NCBI RefSeq assembly: GCF_000737765.1
Contig: NZ_JPRI01000011.1
Span: 34,637-98,636, forward strand
Length of the DNA: 64,000 nt
From: Chryseobacterium vrystaatense
Lineage (GTDB): Bacteria; Bacteroidota; Bacteroidia; Flavobacteriales; Weeksellaceae
Direction: 5' to 3'
In this document: in pieces, positions 28,201 through 38,900 of the stretch
Layout: every line of letters starts with the position of its first letter
How positions within the stretch are numbered: the first letter of the stretch is position 1
Translations under genes and position numbers: made by a program
Notes under the pieces: generated by a model
The model's database searches: none
What the model saw: the letters and a program-made list of their open reading frames with translations, nothing else
What the model was told of the DNA's origin: nothing

Positions 28201-28352
28201 TTTCTATTTTCCTTAATTCAAGTGCAAATATAAAATATATTCTTTCATTAGTCTACTAAAATTATAGACTTTTAAAAAAGCAATTTTCTCTTTTCAATCT
28301 ATGTATTTGATTAAGAATTAATTATCTATGATCAGTGATTTATTTTATGATA

Positions 28353-28383
28353 AAAGTCATTCCATACTGTATGAAATGACTTT
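28353..28383 (-). terminator. Terminator hairpin after the 309-residue surface protein
   Basis: Imperfect 13-bp arms AAAGTCATTCCAT (28353-28365) and ATGAAATGACTTT (28371-28383) with a 5-base loop, 55 bases beyond the stop at 28438. The T run is short. Confidence 0.65.
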
Positions 28384-28437
28384 AAACTTCGATTAAACCG
28401 AATCGTATTATAATAAATTGGCTATTGCCTTACTCCA

Positions 28438-29367
28438 TTAAAGGTCTGAAATTCTTAAAACATGAATACTCATCTCTCCGTTTACTCCTGCATTTGTGCT
28501 GTTGCCGATCTCTTCAGCTGACACATAATATCCACTGGTCCTTATTTCCGGTATAAACTCAACAGTATTGTCCTGTAATACCTTTATATTTCCAATAGCA
28601 ATACCGCTTAAACGGTTAAATCCTGTACCGTCTTTTGTTGGAGTAACGAAGGAATTATGTTTAATATTACTGATATAAGAAGCAGAAGGTGATGCCAGGA
28701 AATTAGGAATCAACTGATACGTAATCTGACTGCCCGGCCTGTCAGGTAAAGCTGCGTTTATTGGATTGGCTCCAGCAACATCCCTGTTGATAACATAGGT
28801 AAACTGTACCGTCACACTATATATCCCTCTCTTTAAAAATTTAATTCCCTGGATAGCATCAGTCGTCCTTTGCTGGACAAAAGGAGATGCACTGAATAAG
28901 GTCTCTACCGTAGCCGGGACAGTCGCAAATCTGGTAAAAGAGGCCTGGCTCTGATTATTATAGTCTGTAGCGCCTGAACCTCCGGAATATCGGTTGATCG
29001 CTATTGCTGAAGAGCTATAACTTGTGGAAAATACAGAATTATCATACGCATTGACATTATACCATCTGTTTGCCGATGCCAGATAATAATACAGACCACT
29101 TTTAGTAATAAGGCTTGTTAAATCATTGGAAGATGTAGGCACCGTTGTGGCAAATACCTGCAGTCCATCCTGATTGGGAGTCATGGACATCCCCTGTATC
29201 TGATCACCAGTCATTCGAGGAATTAATATTCCCTGTGCTCCATTTTTTGTTGAGTCGTACCTAATATCCAACGTTGCATCAGGATTAGATGTTTGAATAC
29301 CAACCTGTGCCCACAAAGGTACAGCAGCAAAAAGGATATTCATCATGAGTAATCTTTTTCTCATCAT
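28438..29367 (-). CDS. Secreted surface-type protein of unknown function
   Basis: A 309-residue protein with a signal peptide (MMRKRLLMMNILFAAVPLWAQ). The mature part begins VGIQTSNPDATLDI and contains GILIPRMTGDQIQ, the stereotyped start of many Bacteroidota surface proteins that precede a tail-spike-like or C1q-like domain. The C-terminal 180 residues look like a C1q/TNF-type beta-sandwich (KRGIYSVTVQFTYVI, then VEFIPEIRTSGYYVS and MSIHVLRISDL). There is no enzymatic motif. Probably cell-surface or fibre protein. The 398-base divergent gap to the patatin gene (29368-29765) is AT-rich and holds promoters only. Confidence 0.68.
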   Translation of the reverse strand: MMRKRLLMMNILFAAVPLWAQVGIQTSNPDATLDIRYDSTKNGAQGILIPRMTGDQIQGMSMTPNQDGLQVFATTVPTSSNDLTSLITKSGLYYYLASANRWYNVNAYDNSVFSTSYSSSAIAINRYSGGSGATDYNNQSQASFTRFATVPATVETLFSASPFVQQRTTDAIQGIKFLKRGIYSVTVQFTYVINRDVAGANPINAALPDRPGSQITYQLIPNFLASPSASYISNIKHNSFVTPTKDGTGFNRLSGIAIGNIKVLQDNTVEFIPEIRTSGYYVSAEEIGNSTNAGVNGEMSIHVLRISDL

Positions 29368-29765
29368 AGCTTTTGTTTAAAAAAATTTTTGGTTATTAAA
29401 AAAGAAAAATCTAAAGTAAGTCACTTTAAAGATTCATATACTGCATTATAGTTTTAGGTGAAAGTATAACTAAGTAAATTAATAATCCCTGTAATTTTGT
29501 TAGCATATATGGAAAATTGGAGTACTGTTGAGAGGATGAGAGCCGCAAATCGTCAACATCTGCTTTTATATTTTGTCAGGAACTTTCGAAAGTTGATGTA
29601 AATAATCCTTACAATCATAAATAAAGGTTTTGCAAATGCTGCCAATCTACTTTAAGATATTATCTTCTAACCTATTACTTAAATAACAATGTAGAAAATT
29701 AAATAAATTTCATTTTTTTGATGAAAATTATCTAATTTTCCACCTGCTAATAATCAATTTCATTC

Positions 29766-31727
29766 ATGGAAAATCACAGTAAAAGTGAAACCTTCTCTTT
29801 AGGAATTACCATGGCAGGCGCAGTATCCGCCGGATGTTATACTGCAGGCGTGATGGACTATTTATTTGAAATACTCGATCTCTGGGAAAAAGCAAAAGAC
29901 GGTAAAGTACTCACAGAATTTTCTGATATCATTCCGAAACACTGTGTAAAAATTGATGCCATGGGTGGCACATCTGCCGGGGGTATGACAACCACTATAT
30001 CGGCTATTTATGCATTAAACGGAAGTATCAACCCGGTAACGAAACCTGAAAGACTGGATGAGATAAAGAATAATATTCTTTATGACAGCTGGGTTTTGAT
30101 GGATGATCATAATAAGAGTGATACAAGACCTTTATTTGAAAAGCTCCTGGATACGGATGATTTGGAGGAAGGCGTATTTGGCTCACTTTTAAATTCTAAG
30201 TTTATAGATACGATTGCTGATCAGGCCTTTTATACAAGTGAGGAAACCCATTTAGAAAAAAAGACGAAAGAGCTTCCCTCCTACATATCCAAAGACCTTC
30301 AATTACTTTATTCTCACTGTTTTCTCAGAGGTATTCCGCTTGATGTCAATTTTGAGACTTCTATTTCAAAGTATGGCCGGAAAAGTGTGATACCCAATCA
30401 CAGCACATTTGAACACTATATCGTTACCCAATATCACTTAAATAATGGAATAAAACCGGATACAGAAAAATATCTCTGGTTAAATCCTTATGATAAGCCC
30501 TATTCAGATGTATTAAAGCTTTCTACAATAGCCACCGGAGCATTTCCGATTGGGTTGGCTTTCAGGGAGTTTAAAACGGAACATTTAGGCGACGAATATT
30601 TAAAAACAACGATAAAGCGTATTATTACCGGTGAATTTGGACTTAATAATCCAAAAGCTGACAACATCAAGTTAAAATATTTTCCAAAAAACTATTCATC
30701 CGTTGCTATTGATGGGGGTGCAATAAATAATGAGCCTTACAGAGAAGTATTGAGTATTCTCCAACATCAGAATGGTGATGATTTTGAAGATGGCTATCCC
30801 CGGTATGGCGTCATCATGATTGATCCCTTTCCTGACAGAGCTCAATCTAAGAAGTCTTATTCAAAACCCAATGATGCTGTAGATGTAGCACAGGGTATTA
30901 TTGGAACACTCATGGACCAGTCCCGAATAAAACGCAGAGAGATGCTGGAAACAGATTCTTCCAAATATTTTAAGAGTATTATATTTCCCAGAAAATGGAG
31001 AACCAACAAAGAAAACAAGATCATTGGACCTCCCGGGACCATTACATGTGCTTCTGCGATGGCTTTTGGCGGTTTTCTGGATCGCCGTTTCAGACAGCAT
31101 GATTTTTTCCTCGGGCGTAATAATGCAAGAAATTTTTTACGGTACTTCTACTCATTTCCATATGATAAGGAGAAGGGAGATATTCATCCTATTCACCGAT
31201 GCTGGACAGATCAAATGGCAGATGCTTTTAAATTTGAAAAGAAAAAAGGAAGTGGAAAATTTTATTTACCCATCATTCCCGATCTTCATTTGTTAGCAGA
31301 AACTGAAACCGAGAGGATAACAAAGCGAAATCAATATGATATCCCTAAAACTCCAATATATGATCCGGAAGAACTCTTTAAATTAGAAAACAAAATAAAA
31401 AAGAGGTTTAGAAAAATTTTCACCGTGCTTCAGGAGCGCGATTTCAGTGAAGCTGTACATCAGGCAAAAGCAGCCGAATTTGAAACATTAACTACTCTTC
31501 AAAAGAATGCCATAAAAAGAGCAGAACAAAAAAATTTAATCGCCGAAAAATGGATACAGAAAAAATATGGGCCTAACGGGTTCTCCAAAATGGGAGCATT
31601 CATTAGCACCCCCTTTTTAAAATTAGGAATGTTCTTTACAAAACGTGTGGCCGCAAAAAAAATAGCCAGAATCGTTATATCAGAAATTTTAAAAGATCTT
31701 GCGTCAAAAGGTCTGCTCAAAAAATGA
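29766..31727 (+). CDS. Patatin-like phospholipase
   Basis: A 653-residue protein without signal peptide. The patatin catalytic elements are visible: oxyanion segment GAVSAGCYTAGVMDYLF (about 18-34), nucleophile motif GGTSAGG with Ser70, and the DGG motif of the catalytic Asp in VAIDGGAINNEPY (about residue 318). The remaining 330 residues are a family-specific extension with a coiled-coil-like, Lys-rich region near the C-terminus. It probably hydrolyses phospholipid acyl esters. Large cytoplasmic patatins of this kind are sometimes defence effectors, but there is no sensor or partner gene next to it, so a housekeeping lipid role is as likely. Confidence 0.85.
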   Translation: MENHSKSETFSLGITMAGAVSAGCYTAGVMDYLFEILDLWEKAKDGKVLTEFSDIIPKHCVKIDAMGGTSAGGMTTTISAIYALNGSINPVTKPERLDEIKNNILYDSWVLMDDHNKSDTRPLFEKLLDTDDLEEGVFGSLLNSKFIDTIADQAFYTSEETHLEKKTKELPSYISKDLQLLYSHCFLRGIPLDVNFETSISKYGRKSVIPNHSTFEHYIVTQYHLNNGIKPDTEKYLWLNPYDKPYSDVLKLSTIATGAFPIGLAFREFKTEHLGDEYLKTTIKRIITGEFGLNNPKADNIKLKYFPKNYSSVAIDGGAINNEPYREVLSILQHQNGDDFEDGYPRYGVIMIDPFPDRAQSKKSYSKPNDAVDVAQGIIGTLMDQSRIKRREMLETDSSKYFKSIIFPRKWRTNKENKIIGPPGTITCASAMAFGGFLDRRFRQHDFFLGRNNARNFLRYFYSFPYDKEKGDIHPIHRCWTDQMADAFKFEKKKGSGKFYLPIIPDLHLLAETETERITKRNQYDIPKTPIYDPEELFKLENKIKKRFRKIFTVLQERDFSEAVHQAKAAEFETLTTLQKNAIKRAEQKNLIAEKWIQKKYGPNGFSKMGAFISTPFLKLGMFFTKRVAAKKIARIVISEILKDLASKGLLKK

Positions 31728-31800
31728 TCATAAGTAAAGTCTGATTTCCCATTTTTTTCAGGCAAAGAATTGTATGGTGAAAGCAGTCATATATTAAATA

Positions 31801-31837
31801 AAACCCCCTTTAAACATTATATTTAGAGGGGCTTTGT
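31801..31837. terminator. Bidirectional terminator
   Basis: AAAACCCCCT and AGAGGGGCTTT arms with an AT-rich, partly paired middle, between the convergent patatin gene and the HTH genes. Confidence 0.75.
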
Positions 31838-31947
31838 ATTATTATAACTGAGATCTTTATAGAATCGAAAACATTGTTTACTTTCCAATACCCATCTGAA
31901 AAATATTTATAATCAGACTTGCAGTACATTTAAGGACATCAGCATTT

Positions 31948-32274
31948 TTACTGAAACATCCTTCTCCATTTGGTCATCGAGTTTTTACTTAATCCAAAGT
32001 GCTGAGCTACCTGAAGATTGTTCATTTTATGATTCTTCTGGTAATCAAGAATACGCATTATATCTGCTCTATTGTAGGAGCGAAGCATTTGATTCATCTT
32101 TTTTGTATCTTGATTTTTGGTGCCGAATATTTTTTTATTCAGTTCCATAATGTCCATCGCGGAAAGTATTTTTTTCTCCAATAACTTTTCGCACTCGGCT
32201 TTCTTATGAGGAAATTTTTGGTCAATAATATCTGAATAGATCAGTTTATAATTGGGCTGATTCTGTTTTTCCAT
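31948..32274 (-). CDS. Small helix-turn-helix protein (transposase-like HTH)
   Basis: A 108-residue basic protein. The C-terminal part (SYNRADIMRILDYQKNHKMN, then NLQVAQHFGLSKNSMTKWRRMF) is an IS3/homeodomain-like helix-turn-helix of the kind seen in transposase OrfA proteins and in stand-alone regulators. The N-terminus is charged and helical. There is no catalytic domain and no inverted repeats, so it is more likely a regulator than an active element. It is followed on the same strand, 37 bases upstream, by a second HTH protein with the same layout. Confidence 0.72.
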   Translation of the reverse strand: MEKQNQPNYKLIYSDIIDQKFPHKKAECEKLLEKKILSAMDIMELNKKIFGTKNQDTKKMNQMLRSYNRADIMRILDYQKNHKMNNLQVAQHFGLSKNSMTKWRRMFQ

Positions 32275-32311
32275 GTCTGATTTCTGATTTGATGCTGTTA
32301 ACTATTGTATT

Positions 32312-32734
32312 TTATCTATTATGTTTTGCTACCCACTTGCATAAAGTGGTATAAGGAATCCCGTAATGATCGGTAATTTGCCGTTTGGTTTTTTGTTGCT
32401 TCTCGATCAGCTCCATAATAAAATCTATCATTTCGCGGGTATAGATGTTCTTCCTGAAGAGGGGAAGTTTTGAGACAGCGGAATCCCGGACTGAAGCAGA
32501 AGGTGGGGCATAAAGGATCAGATGCTGCGAATACAGCCGGAAGAAATCATATTCAAGCAGTTTGCTCCATCTCAGTAAGATATTAGTGGATAGGTCTTCC
32601 TGCATATACATTTCGTTGATTTCAATTTCTGTACATTTCATAAAGTTGCAGATCCGGGTTAAGTCAATCTTTCTTTCCTTAACGCGGAGATGAATGAACT
32701 TTCCAATATGAATATTTCTAAAATTTGTAGTCAT
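32312..32734 (-). CDS. Helix-turn-helix protein, Chryseobacterium type
   Basis: A 140-residue protein. The N-terminal half resembles a Cro/XRE-like fold (IHIGKFIHLRVKERKIDLTR, then ICNFMKCTEIEINEMY), followed by LLRWSKLLEYDFFRLYSQHL and the linker ILYAPPSAS. The C-terminus is a transposase-like HTH (TKRQITDHYGIPYTTLCKWVAKH). I recall this two-HTH layout as frequent in Chryseobacterium near surface-protein genes. It may regulate the giant protein that starts 6 kb away or its own neighbours; unproven. The start at 32734 is preceded by an A-rich region. Confidence 0.72.
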   Translation of the reverse strand: MTTNFRNIHIGKFIHLRVKERKIDLTRICNFMKCTEIEINEMYMQEDLSTNILLRWSKLLEYDFFRLYSQHLILYAPPSASVRDSAVSKLPLFRKNIYTREMIDFIMELIEKQQKTKRQITDHYGIPYTTLCKWVAKHNR

Positions 32735-32907
32735 AAGCGGTATTATTTTTTTATAGGATAAGGACTGTATTTGGTCTAAATCAACATCCTGATGATATTT
32801 GATTTCACAAATGCCTTAGAATTAAAATATTGTTGATATGTGATTATTTAGTTTTCATCATATAATTCACCCTGGTGAACTGTAATTAATTGACTAAAAG
32901 TGATAGT

Positions 32908-32944
32908 CTCAGCTCCGTTTTGTCCAATACTTTCCGGAGCTGAG
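32908..32944 (-). terminator. Stem-loop after the 2057-residue protein
   Basis: Perfect 10-bp arms CTCAGCTCCG (32908-32917) and CGGAGCTGAG (32935-32944), about 30 bases after the stop at 32974. The T run after it is interrupted, so it may act in mRNA stability as well as termination. Confidence 0.65.
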
Positions 32945-32973
32945 TTTCTATCAATTATTGAACCTGTACTTCT

Positions 32974-35900
32974 CTAATCAGGACAGGTCTGTGTGGAGAT
33001 ACAGTGCCAGGCCATGGCTGCATCACCTTCCTTAAGGGTGTACATCTTCATGCATTTGTTGGTCATATCATACACCATCATCCCCTCTACAGGAACTGTA
33101 ATAACAGGCGTTATCCCATCAGCAGCAACAGGTTGGTTGGATGCATTGAACTTTAGTCTGTTTGGAACAAAACCTTTGGTTTTTGCTTCCAACACCAGCC
33201 AGCCCCCTTTTCTTACCATTGGCCAGTTGTCTGTATTTCCGGCTCCGGCTCTTCCAAGAGCGGTAATTCCTACTTTTGAAGGCAATGCAGGGTTACCGGT
33301 GGCAGCAATAGCGCCAGGTTTATAGCAGTAGGTTTTTCCTTCAGCAAACGTTATATACCTTGTGGTATTATCCGTGTTGAAATCATTCATAAATACCCAT
33401 TTGCCGCCTGTAAATGTTCCGGTAACAGATTTTACATTCGTTGTGAATGCTGCATCATCCGCTACAATCATCTGGATATTGTTTCCGGCTGAGAAAGTGA
33501 CTCCATAGGCTGATAAATCTGCCTCAAAGTACAGACCTCCGGGAGTATTTGAACGTTGCGAAAGCCATGTTCTCTGGATTCTCTTCAGTGTATTTCCGGC
33601 AATCGTGATGTTGACAAGCGGGGTTGCTGTAACATTGTTATCCCCCAGAAGGAAATATGTTTTATCACTTGTAAATCCTGTTCGTGCTGCAAGTTGGTTC
33701 GGAGAAGCAAAATCATTGATTGTAGCAATGGTAAGAACCGTCCCTGCATTGACACTTTTCGATACTTTTTGTTCCAACATTTCAATATCGTCACGGGATA
33801 TTCCAAAGATATTATTATTGAACGTCGTATTCGCTGCTCCGTTCCATACTGTATTTCCATCTGTATTCAGATAATGGTCAGTATTTACTTGTCCGAGCGT
33901 AATACCATATTTAATAGCGAGATACGAATCTACTCTTCGTCTTTCCGAAGTTGTAAGGTTCCCTTCTCCATACACAATCGTTTCTCCCAGGTTTCCGACA
34001 AAACCTCCATTATCACTTCCATTGGAGCCTATTTGTGTAGAACCGAAGGTATGTCCTCCGTTGAGAAAGCCTATGGAAGTATGTGCTCCGCTCATGGAAA
34101 CAGTACCTCCGTTGATTCCTTTACCGGTAGTGGTATTTAACAGATTGTGATATACAATGCTTGGAATCGTGGTTGACCTCGTTCCTCCAGGATTAGCAAG
34201 ATATCTATATCCTTCATCAGCTCTCACTCTTTCTGTTCTGCTGTCATACATATCACCAAAACCATCCCAATAGTTGATGCTTCCAGTTAATTTAGAATTA
34301 TCCAGTAAAGAGCTGAATATCCTTCCATTACTGCCAGGGTTTGACAGTCCTTCTTTGGTCAGGATAAAGATGTCATAGGTATTGTTGCCAAAGGTTCTTA
34401 CTGATGTATTTCCAATGGTTTGGGTATTTGCCGTAAAGCTGACCCCTGGATTGAAGTTGAAATAATTGGCAGCACCTAACTTGAATTTTGGCAGGGCATT
34501 GGTTCCCAATTGTGCTGAAGTGGTTCCCGAGAACTGGTCTGTCCATGCCGTAATATCTGTTCCATCTCCCGTGTTGGCAGCGTCTTTATCAGCTCTGTAC
34601 CAATAAGAAAGATTATTCACAACTCCACCCGGAGCAAGTCCGAAACCTGCAAAAGTGAAAAACTGCCCATTGCTTAAGGTTACGTTGGCTGTTTTATACA
34701 TCACCCCATTTATAGAAACTTCCGTAGTCATTGGAGTAAAATTATCCGTTGTATCGAATGTTTCGTCCGGAGATTGTACCAGATATAGGTTTTTGATTCC
34801 CTTTGGCCAGGCAACGGTTACCTGTCCTACATTTCCTGTGTTCTGTGCTTTCCAGATCGCTTCAAAACGGAAATTCGTTTCTCCGTTGGTACCATTGGTA
34901 TAAGCCAGAGCCGTTTTCAGTCCCTGTTTCAAATTGTTGTCTCCAACTAGTAAGAATTGCTGATTAGCTGGCAAATCAGTATTGTTGGCTTCATTATTAT
35001 CGGCAAGTCCGGTTGTAGAGATCACAAGCTTTTGACTACTGTTGATACTTCCTGACTGCTTTTGGTTCAATACAGTGACCTCATCTTTTGCAATACCGAA
35101 GATATTGTTGTTGTATCCGGTATTTCCGGTTCTATCCCATACCACGTTGCTTTCTGTGGAAAGATAATTTTCATTCAGGGTAACCCCATTCTTTACAGCC
35201 AGATAAGAGTTGATTCTTGACTGTTCATTAGATGTCAGAGCACGTTTGTACCAAATAACCTCCATAATGTCTCCAGGGAACGCACCAGCGGCATCCCATC
35301 CGGCATGACCTACCCTTAGGTTGCGGCCGTAAAGCTGGAATTTATTGGTATTAGTGAAGGTGGTTGCTTCATAATCACCATTCAATCCCAATCTTTTTTC
35401 TCCTCCAGAAAAAGAGGATGTCCCTCCATTGGCAACAGAATTATTGGCTATCGTAGAGAAAACATTGGATGAACCTATATTGAAAGCTGTAGAAAAATCT
35501 GTTGACGTGGTAATATTATAAAATTCATAATGTCTTGGCTTTCCATTGGCAATCGATGCCGCAGGTTCAGAAGCATAGGTTGCATCATCATCAATTCCCG
35601 TAATACGTCCGGTTCCTGCCGCAGTAGGTCTTACTGCTGAGAAAATGGAATGAGATATATTGGGCAATTCGCCAGTGGTAGGATTCAATGTTGAAGCATT
35701 ATTGTAAAATAATTTCGAAGCACTATATCCTGTCGTGTACGGATGGAAGTTATGATCTTTATCTGCTGAAGAAAGAGACCATGTACCCACAGCAGGAATA
35801 TCATTGGCGTTGATGGAATTGTCTTTCCATGCTGTTGCGATGTTTCCTGCATCATCGGATCTGATCCAGAAATCTGATCCGGCAACTCCTCCGGGAGCGT

Positions 35901-38900
35901 ATACATATCCTGCAAAAGTGAACAGCTGCCCGTTGGCTAATGTTACATTAGCGGTGTTATATACCGTCCCATTTACAGTTACTTCTGCAGTCATTGGGAT
36001 AAACATATCTGTTCCGTCAAAAATGGCATCAGAAGATTGTACCAGATATAGGTTCTTCAACCCTTTAGGCCATGCAACCGTTACGGTACCCACACTTCCT
36101 GAATTCTGCACTTTCCAGATAGATTCAAAACGGTAGTTAACCAAACCATTAGAACCAACCGTGTAAGACAATGGTGTTTTAAGACTTTGTTCCAAACCAT
36201 TATCTCCTGTCATCAGGAATTGCATATCATTGGCTAAACCTATACTGTTGGCTGTATTGCTATCCGCAAATCCTGTTGTGGAAATCACAAGCTTCTGTCC
36301 GCTATTGGTACTTCCCGATTGCTTTTGATGCAATAAGGTAAGATCATCCTTGGCCAGACCGAAAATATTATTGTTGTAACCAGTATTAATGGTTCTGTCC
36401 CATATCATATCGCTTGCTGTGGATAGATAATTCTCGTTCAATGTAACTCCATTCTTTACCGCCAGATAAGAATTTACCCTCGACTGTTCACTCGCTGTTA
36501 AGGCACGTTTGAACCATAAAATTTCCATAATATCTCCAGGAAAAGCACCGGCTGCATCCCAACCGGCATGACCCACTCTTAGATTACGGCCATATAGCTG
36601 AAATTTATTAGATCCGGTAAATGAAGTTGTTTCGTAAGTACCATTCAGACCTAATCTTTTTTCTCCTCCCGATGAGGCAGCAGATCCTCCGTTGGCAACA
36701 GAATTATTGGCTATCGTCGAGAAAACGTTGGATGAACCTATATTGAAATTTGTAGAGAAATCTGTTGAGGTAGTAACATTATAATATTCATAATGTCTTG
36801 GCTTTCCATTGGCAATCGATGCCGCAGGTTCAGAGGCATAGGTTACATCATCATCAATTCCTGTAATACGTCCGGTTCCTGCCGCAGTAGGCCTTACTGC
36901 TGAAAAAATGGAATGGGATATATCAGGCAGCTCTCCATTGGTAGGATTCATTACAGAAGCTGCATTATAAAAGAATTTGGACGTGGTATAGCCGGTAGTG
37001 TAAGGATTGAAATTATGGTTTCTGTCTGCCGGAGATAATGTTACCCCTCCCACATTCGGAATAGGGTCGGCAAATGCAGATTGGTCCTTCCATGCTGTCG
37101 CAATAGTTCCTGCATCATCTGATTTCACCCAAAAACTGGCTCCCTGAACTCCACCGGGGCCAGGAGCTACAACGGTAATGGTAAGATCACTGGTACTTGT
37201 ACAGGTACCGGTGGTAACAGTCCATCTGAAAGTATAGGTTCCTGAACCGGTAAGTCCTGTAACATTGGTATTATATAGGGCTGGGTTGACTATCACCGGG
37301 TCCGGAGCTCCGGCTGGTTTTGAAACCAAAGTCCATAAACCTGTGGATGCCGTTCCCGGATTATTCCCGTTGAGAGAGGCTTGTGAAACTCCTATTCCCA
37401 AGGTTTGGCCGGATCCTGCATTGGCATTTACCTGTGGGGATACAAATATGGAAAATGTACCCTCCGGAGAAGTTCCTGAGCATGCATATTCCTTATCCAG
37501 AAATCTTGGATCCACTCCACCTGCATTAGAAGCAGCCTTTATCTTAAATACATACTCTCCCTGCTTATCCAGGTTACTTATCGTGGTAGAGGTATTTGTA
37601 AATGTTCTGAGATTACTGGCTTCGTAAACAGGATTGGCTGCTCCGGCTGGCTTGGAAACCAAAGTAAAGTTATAGCTGCCGGAAAATCCCTGAAAGTAAC
37701 TGGTATTGACTACTCCCTGATATACAGCAGGTAAAGGAACCGTCGCCGTAACAACACCTGACCCTGTATAACATATTGTCGTATTAGGTACAGCCACATT
37801 GGGGCGGCTACCATCTGAAATATGAATATAATAATCCTGGCTATTGCCGCAGGTGCCACTTTTGATCGATAAATTAACAATGTAGGTTCCCACTCTCCAA
37901 CCTCCGGCAGGTGGTGTTACCACTACATTCCTGTTCATGGTCCCGGCTCCGTTCAAAACCAAAGCAGGATTTCCTCCTGGAGGGGCTACCCCTGAATTAC
38001 CAACTGTGGTAATAAGTGTTGCAGGGTCTGCGGGATCAATTTTAAAATAAATGGTAATCGGTGCTGTTGTCCCTGCCTTATTACAATACACGGCACCTCC
38101 GCTACCGCTTGCATAGTAATATTGCATTTGTTCAGGATATGCGGAATCAATAAAGCTAACGAGCCTGGGGTCTGTCCCGTTGTAGTTGTAGGTAATCTGA
38201 GGAGTCGTGTATGTTCCGTTGGCGTTGGTAACGGTTATGGTAAATACATAGGCCCCCGTAACAGTTACACCATTGAAATAGATTGAACTGTTCCTGATCT
38301 GATAAAATGAAATATTTCCCCCTGCCGGCTGGCTGATGACGTTCATGGTAACTGTCGTTCCAAATGTCGGGTTTCCTGATGAGTTTGTTGTATTGCTTGC
38401 GAACAATGGAGAAGTTCCACTCAAACTGATATACCGGTTGATTTCCGTCGACGGATAGCATCTGTTGTGGGTTGCCGGAAGACTGATTTGTGGATTGGGA
38501 ATGAAACGGACAACAGCATCATCTTCGTACCAACAGTTTGGATTGTTGATGGATGTTATTCTTAATACCGCACGATAAGCAGGATCAATATCATGATTGG
38601 CTTTCTTCGTAAGGGTTAAGGTAGGAGTTGCGGTTGTCGTATTGGACATGGTGGCATTCGTTGTGGTAGTCTGATTATAATATTCTTTATTATAAATGTT
38701 GTAATACGTCCACGATGCGGTATACCCTGCAGGAATTACTGCATTTAGGGTTGCAGTACCCGTATTGGCAGAAACATTGGTAATGTCAGGCCCTGCAGTA
38801 AAAGTAGAGACAGCTCCCGGGGCCGTAATGGTTACCTGTGAGGTTGCTGTTCCTGCGGTACAGGTCTGGGCAATCTGGAATACATAATTTCCGGGAAAGG

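Noticed and set aside
29766..31727. Patatin as a CBASS/defence effector
   Set aside because: No cyclase, sensor or ancillary gene is adjacent; the neighbours are a surface protein and HTH genes.
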